Shown here piece after piece: positions 1 through 12,133 of a stretch of 64,000 bases of DNA. Below the pieces are notes generated by a model. The model worked only from the letters and a program-made list of their open reading frames with translations, searched no databases and had not been told where the DNA came from. The stretch comes from Jaltomata sinuosa (taxonomy: Eukaryota; Streptophyta; Magnoliopsida; Solanales; Solanaceae). The DNA is taken from positions 326,188 to 390,187 of the forward strand of contig QJPP01001540.1 in NCBI GenBank assembly GCA_003996215.1, given 5' to 3'. The number at the start of each line of letters is the position of its first letter. The stretch's first letter is position 1. Made by a program: the position numbers and the translations under genes.

Positions 1-1822
1 CGGATGGCAAGGTCCCTGGAGGTCCCGGACCCCACACTAAAATTCAGTATCAAAACATATCATCCGGAAGAAAGTCCGGGTTCAAGATAGAGACCCAGTC
101 TCGAATATGCATGCCCAGGCCCTGTCCAGGACTAAAGTAATGGGAAAATATCTCAAAATTCCCTCCAAGTGTGTCCGGGAGTAACTGGGTCTAAATAGTA
201 GAAAATCATCAGAGGTGCTTGGTCCGACCGAGGCTAAAATCATTTCAAGTAGTAAGAAAACTCAACTAGCACCCCGGAACTGCCGAGTCTAGCATTAATA
301 GTAAAATTGGTGATAGAAATCAAAATTTAACTTTCTTTTACCCCAAGAATATTCACAAGTTAAATCAAACAATTTCCAATTCAGTTCCATCAAAAATGGG
401 GCCTCAGGGCCATGCAAGGCTTAGAAACGAATTCTCGTAGGCCCGAAGCCAAAACCATAGTAAAACATGAATAAAGCCCCTTTTATATGCATGAAAATGA
501 ATGATCAACATAAATAGCCGCCCAGCAGCTCATAATCAACCTATCGGCCCTCCACAGGCCTACAGCTACTCAGCAAGCATAACCATCCTAGAAGGATAAT
601 TCTATGTCCGGGACTCGCGGACATTCCCAATAACCCACCTTCTATGTTCCAGAGTCAACAAGACCTCAAAGGACCACAAGGGTAAATAAAACGTATCGGC
701 AAGTACTACAAGCATCGGAGGAACAAAAGTAGGCGGACATGAATAAAGTAGTCAAGGTCTGTGGTACCAACCTAGTAATCCAATCGAAGGATGCCATATA
801 GTACAATTTTATTCAATATATGCTAAGTCTAGGGAGTTTAAACCATAACCTACCTGTCATCCGATGACAAGCTGCTAGGACGACGATGTCCAAACTCAAA
901 CCACTCCAAGAAGCTCTGAAATGACAAAAATACCTTCCAACGAACGTCTGAATGCCCGTAGTTCCTTCATGGAAATTGTTCCTTATGTCCTAAGCTTCGC
1001 AAACACTATATATACGCAGCTTATAATCACCTATAAAGATTTCATAATTAAGCTTAAATCGGGAGATTTCCCAAAAGGATCATAACTTGACGAAACGTCC
1101 ATAGAACTTCATAAAAATGATCATAAAAGAGCCCCGAGATGGTTACCTTAGAAAACCAAGTGTAAAGCTTGAAGAACCACCAATAAATACCAAGTCCTAT
1201 CTTCTAAAACCAGCTCCAAACGTGGTTTATCGAAGGGGAAAAAGGTTGCCACGCGTAAAGATCGCGTTTCTAGGCATGGGGGCAAACTTTAGCGATAGAA
1301 ATCACCAAAAATGCACCTTGATCACTCAAGAACTCTCTTGGAACCCTCCCTTATGTTTTCTCTCTGTTTCAGAACTGTTTTGGTGTTTTAAAACGTGAAT
1401 TGAAGCTTTAAATCGATTTTGACACGACCCGGTTTGCGACCCGGTTTCTGCCAGACAGTTCACGGTAAAATAGTCATAATGTTTTACTCCAAGATTGATT
1501 GGATGTGAGGTTTTGTACGTTGGAAACTAGACTCGTAGACCTTCAATTTGGTAGGTCGGGGGACTTCTAAAACTTTATATATTGAGATAAAAGCTCTGAG
1601 ACATTTGACTTACAGTTCAAAAAATTTATTAAAGAAACTTACGATAACTTTTGTCGACTTGCTTGAATTCAAAACTTATTATACGACAATAAAGACCAAA
1701 GAAACGCCCCAGGCACCGAACTACTGATCCCGACAAGCCTTAAATGAGTTGGGGCCGCTACAGACAAGCTCTAACGGTACAAGAAAGGTGAAAAGGCATA
1801 AATGACCGGAAGGGTCATTACA
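1..1822 (-). repeat. 3' LTR of element A (partial)
   Basis: This block matches the right LTR from about 8145 to 9963 almost collinearly. On the minus strand it starts TGTAATGACC, directly beside the pol stop codon at 1823-1825. About 1.2 kb of the LTR lies before the window. A TATA-like stretch (TATATATAG on the minus strand) near 1005-1014 recurs in the other LTR near 9146-9155 and may be the retrotransposon promoter. The small open frames here (for example 1117-1398) are not coding. Confidence 0.9.
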
Positions 1823-2551
1823 TCATCCACTACTAAAAAGACTTTCTTCCTCGAAAGTCAAGAACATGGAAGTACCTGAAGGCTCAAACAACTTCAGATA
1901 CTGAGCTCGCATATCTCTCTCGGTCTCCCAGGTAGCCTCCTCAACTGGACGGTGCCTCCACTGAACCTTGACAACCGGGATCTCTCGAGACCTCAATCTC
2001 CTGACATCTCTGGCCAAAATAGCTATCGGCTCCTCAACAAAGGCTAAACTCTCATCCAACTGAATTGAGTCCCATTGTAACACATGAGACTCATCTGGAA
2101 CATACCTCCGCAACATCGATACAAGAAAAACTGGGTGTATAGCTGAAAACATTGGAGGCAAAGCTAACTGATAGGCAATACTACCAACTCTCTGGAGAAT
2201 CTCAAATGGTCCAATGTACCTAGGGCTAAGGTTGCCCCGCCTACCAAATCTCATCACACTCTTCATGGGCGATACACGGAGAAATACCAAATCACCAACA
2301 CTGAACTCTAAGGCACGAAGTCTACGATCAGCGTAGCTCTTCTGCCTACTCTGGGCTGCCCGAAGTCTATCCTGAATCACTCTGACTCGGTCTAAGGAAT
2401 CCCAAAGTAAATCTGTGCTCTGTGGCCTAGACTCGAAACCATTAACCCAACCAATTGGTGATCTACAACACCTACCATACAAGGCCTTGAAAGGTGACAT
2501 GCCAATACTCGAATGAAAACTATTATTATAAGCAAACTCTGCCAAGGGCAC
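1823..2551 (-). pseudogene. Element A integrase C-terminus with chromodomain
   Basis: This 242-codon frame begins with the gypsy integrase downstream segment (PLAEFAYNNSFHSSIGMSPF) and continues through the LYGR and DRVRVIQDRL regions. It ends in a chromodomain-like tail (about residues 175-225) with VVKVQWRHRPVEEATWE. Such tails in chromoviruses are thought to guide integration to heterochromatin. The frame stays open to its TGA at 1823-1825, abutting the LTR. The upstream integrase core in the same gene is broken by stops, so this is part of a dead pol gene. Confidence 0.9.
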
Positions 2552-3265
2552 AAACTGATCCCACGAACCTCAAAAGTCAAAAACACAGGCCCGAAGCATA
2601 TCCACCAGGACCTGAATGGTCCTCTCGGACTAGCCATCTGTTTAAGGGTGGAAAGCAGTACTAAGCTGAACCTCTGTAGCCAAATCTTGCTGAATAGCCC
2701 TCCAAAACTGAGATGTGAACTGAGTGCCGCGGTCTGAAATGATAGAATCTGGGACCCCGTGCAACCAAAAAATCTCATGAAGGTAGATCTAAGCTAACCT
2801 CTCTGCACCATAAGAAGTCTGAATTGTCAAGAAATGTGTTGACTTAGTCAGCCTATCAACAATCACCCATATGGAATCAAACCCATGAGAAGTACGAGGT
2901 AAACCAACAACGAAGTCTATAGTAATCCCTTCCCACTTCCACTCAGGAATGGGAAGTCACTGCATCAAACCACTAGGTCTCATGTGCTCGAACTTAACCT
3001 CCTGACAGTTCAAGCACCGAGATACAAACTCTGCCATGTCCCACTTCATACCACTCCACCAGTAAAGTTGCCTCAAATCTTTATACATCTTCGCAGCGCC
3101 CGGATAAATAGAATATCTGGAACAATGGGCCTCGTGAAGTATCAACTGAATTAAGTCACCATCCCTCAGAACACAAAATCGACCATCGAATCTCAGAATA
3201 CCATCAGAACCCAAAGTAGCCCGGATAGCCTCACCCCGAACCACCTGATCACGAAGGTCACACAA
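2552..3265 (-). pseudogene. Element A integrase zinc finger and core, broken
   Basis: The N-terminal H2C2 finger is visible in the frame 2957-3265 (HEAHCSRYSIYPGAAKMYKD followed by CLNCQ). The catalytic core follows with VIVDRLTK, IISDRG and SERTIQ signatures around 2640-2880. The core holds several in-frame stops, including two within HP-TDG-SERT near 2630-2645, where the family usually has Q codons. This part would insert the cDNA into the genome, but here it cannot be translated through. Confidence 0.88.
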
Positions 3266-3280
3266 ACTCTGATCCTTGAA

Positions 3281-3844
3281 CTATCGACTCTGAATATGAT
3301 CAACTAAAGTAGAACGAACCTCAACACTGGCAAGAACTCTGCTGGGATCCGATAGGTCAAGCCTAACCAAACGGTTAGCCAACGACTGGATTTCCAAGGC
3401 CAACGGTCGCTCAGAAACTGAAAGTAAAGCTAGGCTGCCCATACTCACTGCCTTTCGGCTCAAGGCATCCGCTACCACATTTGCCTTGCCCGGATGATAT
3501 AGAATAGTGAATTCATAGTCCTTCAGTAGCTCGACCCATCTCCTCTGCCTCGAGTTCAGCTCTCGCTAACTTGTGATATACTGAAGACTATGGTGATCAG
3601 TAGAGATCTCACAGTGAACTCCATATAGGTAATGCCTCCAGATCTTGAGCGCGAAGACTACTGCCGCCAACTCTAAGTCATGAGTGGGGTAGTTGTGCCT
3701 GTGAACATTCAGTTGCCTCGATGCATATGCTATCACTCGACCCTGTTGCATCAACACATAACCAAGACCGACCCCTAAAGCATCACAATACACGGAGAAA
3801 CTCTGACCCTCAATCGGCAAAGTAAAAACTGGAGCTGAAGTCAA
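3281..3844 (-). pseudogene. Element A RNase H and connection region
   Basis: The frame 3566-3844 carries the gypsy RNase H signatures FSVYCDALGVGLGYVLMQ, GRVIAYASRQL, YPTHDLELAAVVFALKIWRH and STDHHSLQY. The frame 3281-3478 continues with VADALSRKA, the end of RNase H and the linker to integrase. A stop after the LQYITS motif, at the end of the 3566-3844 frame, separates the two frames. Confidence 0.88.
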
Positions 3845-3889
3845 TAAGGCCTTAAGCCTCTGAAAGCTATCCTCGCACTAATCCGACCA

Positions 3890-4867
3890 CTAAAATGGGA
3901 CATCCTTCCTGGTCAGCATAGTCAACGGTGCTGCTATGGAAGAAAATCCCTGAACGAACCATCTGTAGTAACCTGCTAACCCAATAAAGTTGCGGACCTC
4001 AGTAGCAGTAGTAGGTCTAGGCCAATCACAAACTGCTGAAATCTTTCCCGGATCAACCCTAATCCCATCCTTAGACACCACGTACCCTAGGAATGTAACT
4101 GACTCAAGCCAAAACTCGCACTTTGAGAACTTGGCATAAAGTCGATGATCTCTCAAAGTCTGGAGTATAACCCTCAAGTGCTTCTCATGCTCATCTCTAA
4201 TATGCGAGTATACCAAGATGTCTTCTATAAAAACTATCACAAATTAGTCCAAATACGGGCCAAGCACCCTGTGCATCAAGTTCATAAAGGCTGAGGGGGC
4301 ATTAGTCAACCCAAAAGACATTACCAGGAACTTATAATGGCCATAACGTGTCTTGAATGCTGTCTTAGGGATGTCCTCCACCCTAATCCTCAACTGATGG
4401 TAGCCAGACCTCAATTCAATCTTCGAAAACATGATTGAACCTTGAAGTTGATCAAACAAGTCATCAATCATCGGCATCGAATACCTATTCTTCACTGTCA
4501 CCCTATTTAGCTGCCGATAATCAATACACATCCTCATCGACCCATCCTTCTTTTTCACGAAGAGAATAGGAGCACCCCAAGGCAACACACTCGGTCTAAT
4601 AAACCCCTTAGATAACAGATCTTGGAGTTGCTTCTTAAGCTCCCTCAACTCAGCCAGAGCCATACGGTAAGGAGAAATAGAAATGGGCCTGGTGCCCGGC
4701 TCTAACTCAATAGCAAAATCAATATCTCTCTCAGGTGAAAGGCTTGGCAGGTCAGTAGGAAACACATTTAGGGAGTCTCTAACCACAGGAATAGACTCAG
4801 GAGACGTAGGGTCAGCACTAGCATCTCGAACATATGCTAGATAAGCTAAACACCCACGGGAAATCAA
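3890..4867 (-). pseudogene. Element A reverse transcriptase, catalytic Asp residues changed
   Basis: Two adjoining frames (4244-4867 and 3890-4240) make a Ty3-type reverse transcriptase: GFIRPSVLPWGAPILFVKKK, MCIDYRQLN, YGHYKFLVMSFGLTNAPSAF, then VFIEDILVYS and KCEFWLESVTFLGY. A stop codon at the junction (4241-4243) splits it. Two catalytic aspartates are glutamate here: KIELRSGYH and FIEDILVYS each have E where the family has D. Both changes read directly from the bases, so the copy would lack normal polymerase activity even without its stops. Confidence 0.92.
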
Positions 4868-5062
4868 CTTCCTAGCTCGAAGACAAGAGATGATCCTAGA
4901 TGGTGCATGGCTAATAGAACCCTACCACATAACCGGGGATACACCGGGCATGGCTATGGTAATGGTCTTGGCATAACAATCTAAAACTGCACGGTGAGGG
5001 GATAACTAGTCCATGCCCAGTATCATATCAAAATCTAGCATATCAAGGATCATCAAATCACC

Positions 5063-5284
5063 CTAAGTCTCTGAATCACCAATAGATATCATACGAGATC
5101 TCACAATCTGATCCACTACTAAAGAATCTCCTACTGGGGTCAAAATAGAAGCAGGAACAGATAATGGCTCACTATCCAACCTCAAACAAGGCACAAAGTA
5201 GGCAGATACATATGAACAAGTGGATCCAGGATCAAATAAAGCCATAGCAGACTGATGGCACACAGAAATCATACATGTAATCAC
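5063..5284 (-). pseudogene. Element A aspartic protease
   Basis: This short frame contains ALFDPGSTCSYVSAYF, the D-x-G active-site motif of gypsy proteases in its plant DPGS form, followed by the TPVGDS strand common after it. It is separated from gag and RT by stops. In the intact family this domain matures the Gag-Pol polyprotein. Confidence 0.85.
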
Positions 5285-5446
5285 AGCATCCGAGGCCTCA
5301 ACCTCTGGTCTCTTAGGGACTGCGTAAAACTGATGATGACCTCCACTTGCCTGACTGCCATCCCTACCACCTGCTCTGCCGCATGGAGCACCACCTCTAC
5401 CTTGACAACCACCCCTCTAGCTAGAGGCTAAATTGCTCATAAAGGC

Positions 5447-6726
5447 TCAGCCGGTGGAACTGTACCCTGCTGGGGGGTAATCTCTAGCGAAATGACTAAT
5501 CACACCACAAGTAAAACAAGCCCCTGGCGGCCTACTTGGTCGGGATGAACCAGTAGGTTCCGTATGGCCATCACGAACTGATGCCCCAGAAGTTGCACCC
5601 CTCGAAGCCTGACCCCTATAGCCCTGATGGCTGACCCTGCTCGAACTGGGTACTACTGGAAGTCTGAAGGGAAGCCTGAATCGGTCGGTTGGACTAACCC
5701 TGGTGCTGCTGTGGCTGATAACCCCGGCCCCACTGGCCAGAACCTCTACCACCATATCTGGAACCACTATAGCCACCTTGATATCGAGGCCTCTTATCTC
5801 TCGACCCTTGATCATGTCACTGTAAGTCCTCCACAGTACGGGCATAGTCTGCGATAGCCTAAAATGACCGACCACCGACAACCAATATCTTAGCTGGCTT
5901 TCTAATCTCTGGCCTCAAACCATATACAAATATGTGAATCCTATCTACCTCAGTAGGAATGATCATAGCTCTAAATGGTGCTAGCTGATGAAAATGGGTC
6001 TCATACTCTGAGACAGTCATAGAATCCTGCATAAGGTCAGTAAATTTCTCCCTGTGATGCTCACAATCACTCTGAGGTAGGAACTTGGCCATAAAGGCCT
6101 CATAAAACTCAGACCAAGTGAAAGGAGGTTATGATGGTGTTCTGCAAGCAACCTGGGCCCTCCATCATAACTTTGCTGGGCCCTCCGACTAATAGGTAGT
6201 ATAACCAACCCCGTGAGTCTCCAACAAACCCAAATGATGCAACATCTCCTCACAAGTAGTAATAAAGTCATGTGGGTCCTATCCAGAAGTACCAGCAAAC
6301 CTCGAAGGTGCTAATCTCAAAAACCTACCCAATGTCTTCTGCTCTGACTCTATCATAGCTGGGCGAGGAGCAAGAGGTTGTGTATCTGATGGAATCAGAA
6401 TGACCTCCATACAGGGAGCCACAGTAGCAGGCTGCACTCCTAAACTTTGTGCACCCAGGGCCGCTCAGAAGGCCGCTCTCCAATCGTAACCAAAAGTTGT
6501 ATTAGTAAACCCCGAATAACTGAAGACTGAGTTGGGGCTGAGGTTGGCACAAAAGTGGGTGATGGAGCTGGTACTGGAGCTGGTGGTACTTGGGCTGCCC
6601 CAAGATCCACATACTGGCCGGGCTCTATCTCAACTCTAGCAGGTGCCGCTGCTCGAGGGCGTCCTCGACCCCTAGCTGGAGTCGGGGGCTTATCTCTGCC
6701 TGACGTTGATGCTCTCGTATGAACCA
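5447..6726 (-). pseudogene. Element A gag, fragmented, zinc-knuckle Cys lost
   Basis: Gag is spread over frames 6440-6726, 6017-6298, 5859-6092 and 5447-5881. I place the start at the ATG 6724-6726 (MVHTRAST), the usual basic, proline-rich opening of this group; an upstream ATG in the same frame adds 20 residues unlike gag. The capsid core is seen around 5950-6330 (LGRFLRLAPSRFAGT, DPHDFITTCEEML). A zinc knuckle near 5477-5521 reads CFTCGVISHFARDY, with Y where the last zinc-binding Cys should be. Frameshifts and stops separate the parts. Confidence 0.85.
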
Positions 6727-6924
6727 TCTGTGGAAGAATGAAGTAGAATAATGAGAATTCAAGAAACTTCAGAAGTCCTACGCACAATACAGAAGCAATG
6801 AAAAAGTCGTATTTCCTAAGATGTCATTATAGCCTCCCGAAGATTGGGTACAGATGTCTCCGCCCTGATCCACAGGACTCTACTAGATATTGGCTCCTAT
6901 ACCAATGACATCAGTGAACCTAGA

Positions 6925-6936
6925 GCTCTGATACCA
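6925..6936 (-). other. Primer-binding site, tRNA-iMet type (element A)
   Basis: On the minus strand this reads TGGTATCAGAGC, the common plant primer site complementary to the 3' end of initiator tRNA-Met. It lies three bases from the inner edge of the right LTR (6940), as expected for a 5' LTR. Confidence 0.92.
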
Positions 6937-6939
6937 AGT

Positions 6940-9900
6940 TGTCACGACCCAATTTCTCAGTCATGATGGCACCTACAACCCCCCAGTAGGCGAACCAATC
7001 CCCGTAGCTTAGGACAATTAGTAATGGGCTACTATCTAACAAATAAGCGTAAGAATAGTTTAATAAAAAAAAGTAAGGGAACAAGATAAAGAGAATAGAT
7101 AACAGGAATATATATATACATATGCGGAAACCAAACCAAACCCCAAGACCTGGAATCATAGATAAAGCCAGAACTACATATAAGGAGTACAAACGATCCA
7201 AAGCAACATATACAAATGTCTTTGAATGGTAATAGAGGACATAATGCAAAAGATAAACTAAAGCTAATCTCCGGTCGCCAAGAGCTCACCCTCAGTCTGA
7301 AGTAGTCCCCAAAAGATCTTTGAGCACGGATCACAATGATCTAGCGGTGATGGCCTACGCTAGGATCTGCACCAAAAGATGCAGGGGGTAGGGTGAGCAC
7401 CAAATATGAAGCATAAGGTACCCAGTAGGTATCATAGGCCGACTGGGCAAATATAAGATAAAAGCGTAGTAACAGACAGAATAGAAGCAAGTAGTCACGG
7501 AAATCAATGAAAAGGTAAACAGGAACTAGCCCAGTAGGAAGGCAATAGAAACAGCATGTAAGGCTAGCAAGCAGAATATATACACCATAGGCACAGGCGA
7601 AAGTAAGAAACAACACACCTGGGGTCCTTGCAATAACAGTATATACATAATAAGTTTACTAAATGGATGGTATACCGATAACCTCAAGTGTAAGAGGAAG
7701 AGGGAAAGAGTAATGATAGGCATGCTTGGAGACAGGAATCAAAATCAACCAATCATATCAATCTCAAATCCAGAAACTAACAGCCTAGCAGTAACCAATT
7801 TCATACTTAACCATAATAGGGAATAATTCTATAAGTAAATAACAAGAATCTACGTACAGTCTCCCGGCCGCCCATACAACCGAGGAACATAAACAAGTGA
7901 AAACAAACCCTCTAGCATCCCATACTACCGGAGCGTACAATCAACAAACAGCAAGCAAGGGTGGAGCCTCAAATAATGAATGATATGATGTATGAAGATC
8001 TCAAGTGAAATGATATCTTTATATGTACCTCCTCTGGTGCCGATCAGGCCCAGCAGATAGGTTCCATGGAAGGACACTGCCCATACACCTCTACTCTGCC
8101 ATATACCCTCCCACTGGCATACGCAGCTCAAATCCCCAGGCCTCGATGTCAAGGTCAATGGAGGTCCCGGACCTCATACTAAAACTCAGCATCAAAATAT
8201 GTCATCCGGAAGTAAGTTCGAGTTCAAGATAGAGACCTAGTCTCGAATATGAATGTCCAGACCCTGTCCAGGACTAAAGTAATAGGAAAATATCTAAAAA
8301 AACCTCCAAGGGTGCCCAGGCATAACTGGGTCTAAATAGTAGAAAATCATCTCAGGTGCTCGGTCCGACCGAAGCTAAAATCATCTCAAGTAGTAAGAAA
8401 ACTCAACTAGCACCTCGGCCCTGCCGAGTCTAGCATTAATAGTAAAACTAGTGATAGAAATCAAAATTTAACTTTCTTTTACCCCAAGAATATTCACAAG
8501 TTAAATCAAATCATTTCCAATTCATTTCCATAAAAAATGGGCCCCCAAGGCCATGCAAGGCTTGTTAAATAATTCTCGTAGGCCCGAAGCCAAAACCATA
8601 GTAAAACATGAATAAAGCCCCTTTTATATGCATGGAAATGAATGATCAACACAAATAGCCAAACAGCAGCTCACAATCAACCTATCGGTCCTGCACAGGC
8701 CCACAGCTACTTAGCAAGCATAACCAGCCTAGAAGGATAATTCTATGTCCGGGACTCGCGGACATTCCCAATAACCCACCTTCTATGTTCTAGAGTCAAC
8801 AAGGCCTCAAAGGACCACAAGGGTAAATAAAACGTATTGTCAAGTACTACAAGCATCGGAGGAACAAAAGTAGGCGGACATGAATAAAGCGGTCAAGGTC
8901 TATGGTACCAACCTAATAATCCAACCCAAGGATGCCAGCTAGTACAATTTTATTCGATATATACTAATTCTAGAGATTTTAAACCATAACCTACCTGTCA
9001 TCCGATGACAAGCTGCTAGGACGACAATGTCCAAGCTCGAACCACTCCAAGAAGCTCCAAAATGACAAAAATACTTTCCAACGAATGTCTGAATGCCCAT
9101 AGTTCCTTCACGGAAATTTTTCCTTACGTCCTAAGCTTCACAAACACTATATATACATAGCTTATACTCACCTATAAACAGTTCATAATTAAGCTTAAAT
9201 CGGCAGATTTCCCAAAAGGATCATAACTTAAAGAAACATCTGTAGAACTTCATAAAAATGATCATAAAAGATCCCCGATATGGTTACCTTAGCAAACCAA
9301 GTGTAAATCTTGAAGAATCACCAAGAAATACCAAGTCCTATTTTCTAAAACCAGCTCCAAACGTGGTTTATTGAAGGGGAAAATGGTTGCCACGCGTAAA
9401 GATCGCGTTTCTAGGCACGGGGGCAAATTTTAGCGATAGAAATCACCAAAAATGCACCTTGATCACTCAAGAACTCTCTTGGAACCCTCCCTTATGTTTT
9501 CTCTCTGTTTCAGAACTGTTTTGGTGTTTTAAAACGTGAATTGAAGCTTTAAATCGATTTTGACCCGACCCAGTTCGCGACCCGGTGTTTGCCAGATAGT
9601 CCAAGGTAAAACAGTCATAACGTTTTACTCCTAGATCGGTTGAATGTGAGGTTTTGTGCGTTGGAAACTAGACTCGTAGACCTTCGATTTGTTAGGTTGG
9701 GGGACTTCTAACTCTTCATATATTGAGAGAAAAGCTCTGAGACATTTGACCCAAAGTTTAGAAAATTTATAAAAGAAACTTACGATAACTTTTGCCAACT
9801 TGCTTGACTTCAAAACTTATCATACGACCATAAAGACCAAAGAAATTCCTCGGGAACCGAACTACCAGTTCCTACAAGCCTTAAATGACTTGGGGCCACT

Positions 9901-9963
9901 ACAGACAAGCTCTAACAGTACAAGAAAGGCGAAAATGCATAAATAACTGGAAGGGTCATTACA
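6940..9963 (-). repeat. 5' LTR of element A (complete, 3024 bp)
   Basis: On the minus strand the LTR runs from TGTAATGACC at 9963 to GGTCGTGACA at 6940, a good TG...CA pair with similar ends. The part 8145-9963 repeats the left LTR; 6940-8145 is present only once in the window because the left copy is cut. The outer end abuts integrase sequence of element B. Small open frames inside (such as 7341-7616 and 7925-8158) look non-coding. Confidence 0.92.
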
Positions 9964-10613
9964 TGAATGGTACGCTCTGCCTGACCATCCATCTACGGAT
10001 GAAATGTTGTACTAAGATTTACCTGAGTACCAAGACCTTTCTGAAATGATCTCTAGAAATGGGATGAAAACTGGGGACCCCTATCTGATATGATAGACAA
10101 GGGAACCCCATGCATCCTGACTATCTCGCTGATGTAGAGTTCGGCATAGTCCTCCGTTGAATCTGTAGTCTTGATATCCAAGAAGTGAGATGACTTAGTA
10201 AATCTGTCCACTATCACCCAAATGGAGTCGTATTGTCTGCGAGTACGAGGTAAACCCATAATAAAATCCATGTTGATTACCTCCCACTTCCAAGTAGGAA
10301 TGTTAATATCCTGAGTCACACCTCCTGGTTTCAGATGTTCTACTTTCACCTGCTGACAGTTGGGACACTTAGCCACAAAATCTGTAATGTCCCTCTTTAT
10401 GTCGTTCCACCAATAGACTTTTCATAGATCACGGTACATCTTAGTGGCACCGGAATGAATAGAATACCTAGAATTATGGGCTTCTATAAGGATCTGCTGC
10501 CTCAACTCACCCACGTCAAGTACACATAAATGTCCCTGGTGAAACACACCATCTCCCCCTTGGGAGAAAACCTCTACTCTTTGATGATGAATTGCACCTT
10601 TCAAATGAAGCAA
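9964..10613 (-). pseudogene. Element B integrase, cut by element A
   Basis: Frames 10422-10613 and 10053-10376 give the H2C2 finger (EAHNSRYSIHSGATKMYRDL, then KCPNCQQ) and the core (WEVINMDFIMGLP, WVIVDRFTKSSHF, LSIISDRGPQFSSHF). Between 9964 and 10053 the frame continues through HP-MDGQAERTIH with stop codons in place of two codons usually encoding W or Q. The element A LTR begins right after AERTIH, directly behind the catalytic glutamate. Confidence 0.9.
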
Positions 10614-10652
10614 TATGGGATCACTATCCTATTTCTCTTTAACCTCCACTAC

Positions 10653-11198
10653 TTATGAAGATTCTAACCCATTCTGGACTTTCACACCATCATCTGTCGT
10701 GTCCATAAGGCAAACTCCTAAATGATCCAGCCTATGAACATCTCTGGATAGTTCTTTCCTCTCATCCTCAAAATGTGACACACTACCTATGGACAGTCTG
10801 TTGAGGGCATCAGCCACTACATTAGCCTTACCCGGATGGTAGAGCACATTCATATCATAGTCTTTGAGGAACTCAAGCCACCTTATTTTATGAAGATTCA
10901 ACTCTTTCTGGGTGAACACATATTGTAGGCTCTTATGATCTGTGAATAAATCAACATAAACACCATACAAGTAGTGTCTCCATATCTTCAGGGCAAACAC
11001 GATAGCTGCAAGCTCAAGATCATGAGTAGGGTAGTTCTTCTCATGGGATTTAAGCTGTTTGGAGGCATAGTCTATGACCTTACCCTGCTGCATCAAAACA
11101 CAACCCAGGACGACCCTGGATGCATCACAATAAATCACAAAGCCATCTGAACCCTTTGGCAGAGTCAAGACGGGAGTTGTAGTCAATCTATCCTTCAA
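10653..11198 (-). pseudogene. Element B RNase H
   Basis: A 181-codon frame with TTTPVLTLPKGSDGFVIYCD, YASKQLKSHEKNYPTHDLEL, AIVFALKIWRHYLYGV, LFTDHKSLQYVFTQKELN and HPGKANVVADALNR: a complete gypsy RNase H plus the start of the linker. It is open throughout, but stops occur before and after it. Confidence 0.9.
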
Positions 11199-11213
11199 CT
11201 CTAGGAAACTCTT

Positions 11214-12005
11214 TTAACACTCGTCTGACCACTGAAACTTGACCTTCTTTTGAGTCAACATGGTTAATGGGGTAGCTACAGATGAAAATCCTTCGACAAA
11301 CCTCATGTAGTAACCAACCAAACCCAAGAAACTTCTGATGTCTAACTGCGAGGTGGGTTTGGGCCAGTTCTTTACTGCCCCAATCTTTTGAGAATCAAGT
11401 CGGATGCCTTCACTAGACACCACATGACCAATAAAAGCAACTGATTTCAACCAGAATTCACACTTACTAAACTTAGCGAATAGCGGGCGATCCTTGAGTG
11501 TTTGCTGAACAACCCTCAGATAAGTTGCATGCTCATTCTCATTCTGAGAATATACAAGAATATCATCAATGAAGACGATGATGAACAAGTCCAAATACTG
11601 TTTGAACACCCTGTTCATTAAGTCCATGAAAGTTGCAGGAGAATTGGTTAGTCCAAAAGGCATAATAACAAATTCGTAGTGACCATACCGAGTCCTGAAG
11701 ATGGTCTTCGGGATGTCACTATATCTGACTCTTAGCGGATGATAGCTGGATCTGAGGTCTATCTTAGAAAATCAACTAGCACCCTGAAGCTGGTCGAACA
11801 AGTCATCAGTCCTGGGGATCGGATATTTATTCTTGATTGTGACTTTGTTCAACTGATGGTAGTCGATGCACATCCTGAGAGAACAGTCTTTCTTATACAC
11901 GAAGAGAACTGGAGCACCCCATAAAGAGATGTTGGGTCTGATGAAGCCCTTATCCAGAAGGTCTTTCAACTGTTCTTTCAATTCCTTAAGCACAGCTGGA
12001 GCCAT
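11214..12005 (-). pseudogene. Element B reverse transcriptase, broken
   Basis: Frames 11772-12005 and 11214-11663 contain ELKEQLKDLLDKGFIRPN, WGAPVLFVYKKD, MCIDYHQLNKVT, then MPFGLTNSPATFMDLMNR and IIVFIDDILVYSQNENEH. The catalytic pair DD is kept here, unlike in element A. A TGA near 11772 interrupts the gene within the segment before KIDLRSSYH. Confidence 0.9.
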
Positions 12006-12133
12006 TCTTTAAGAAGGAATCAAAATCGGCTGGGTATCTAGAATAAGATCTATTACGAAGTCAATTTCCCTTTCCGGAGGAACTCTGGGAAGATCTTCTG
12101 GAAACACTTCTGGGAACTTGCTTACCACTAGCA

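Larger units (their letters stand above)
1..9963 (-). mobile_element. Element A: nested Ty3/gypsy chromodomain LTR retrotransposon
   Basis: This is a minus-strand LTR retrotransposon. Bases 1-1822 repeat about 8145-9963, so they are the two LTRs; the left copy is cut by the window start. Between them, reading on the minus strand, come a tRNA-Met-type primer site, gag with a zinc knuckle, protease, reverse transcriptase, RNase H, integrase and a C-terminal chromodomain-like segment. That order and the chromodomain place it among the Ty3/gypsy chromoviruses. All coding parts carry stops or frameshifts, and the LTR copies differ at many positions, so it is an old, dead copy. Its right LTR ends inside the integrase of element B, so A inserted into B. 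The left target duplication is outside the window. Confidence 0.93.

Noticed and set aside
1117..1398. 93-codon plus-strand frame
   Set aside because: It lies inside the LTR of element A; the second LTR copy does not keep it open in the same way.
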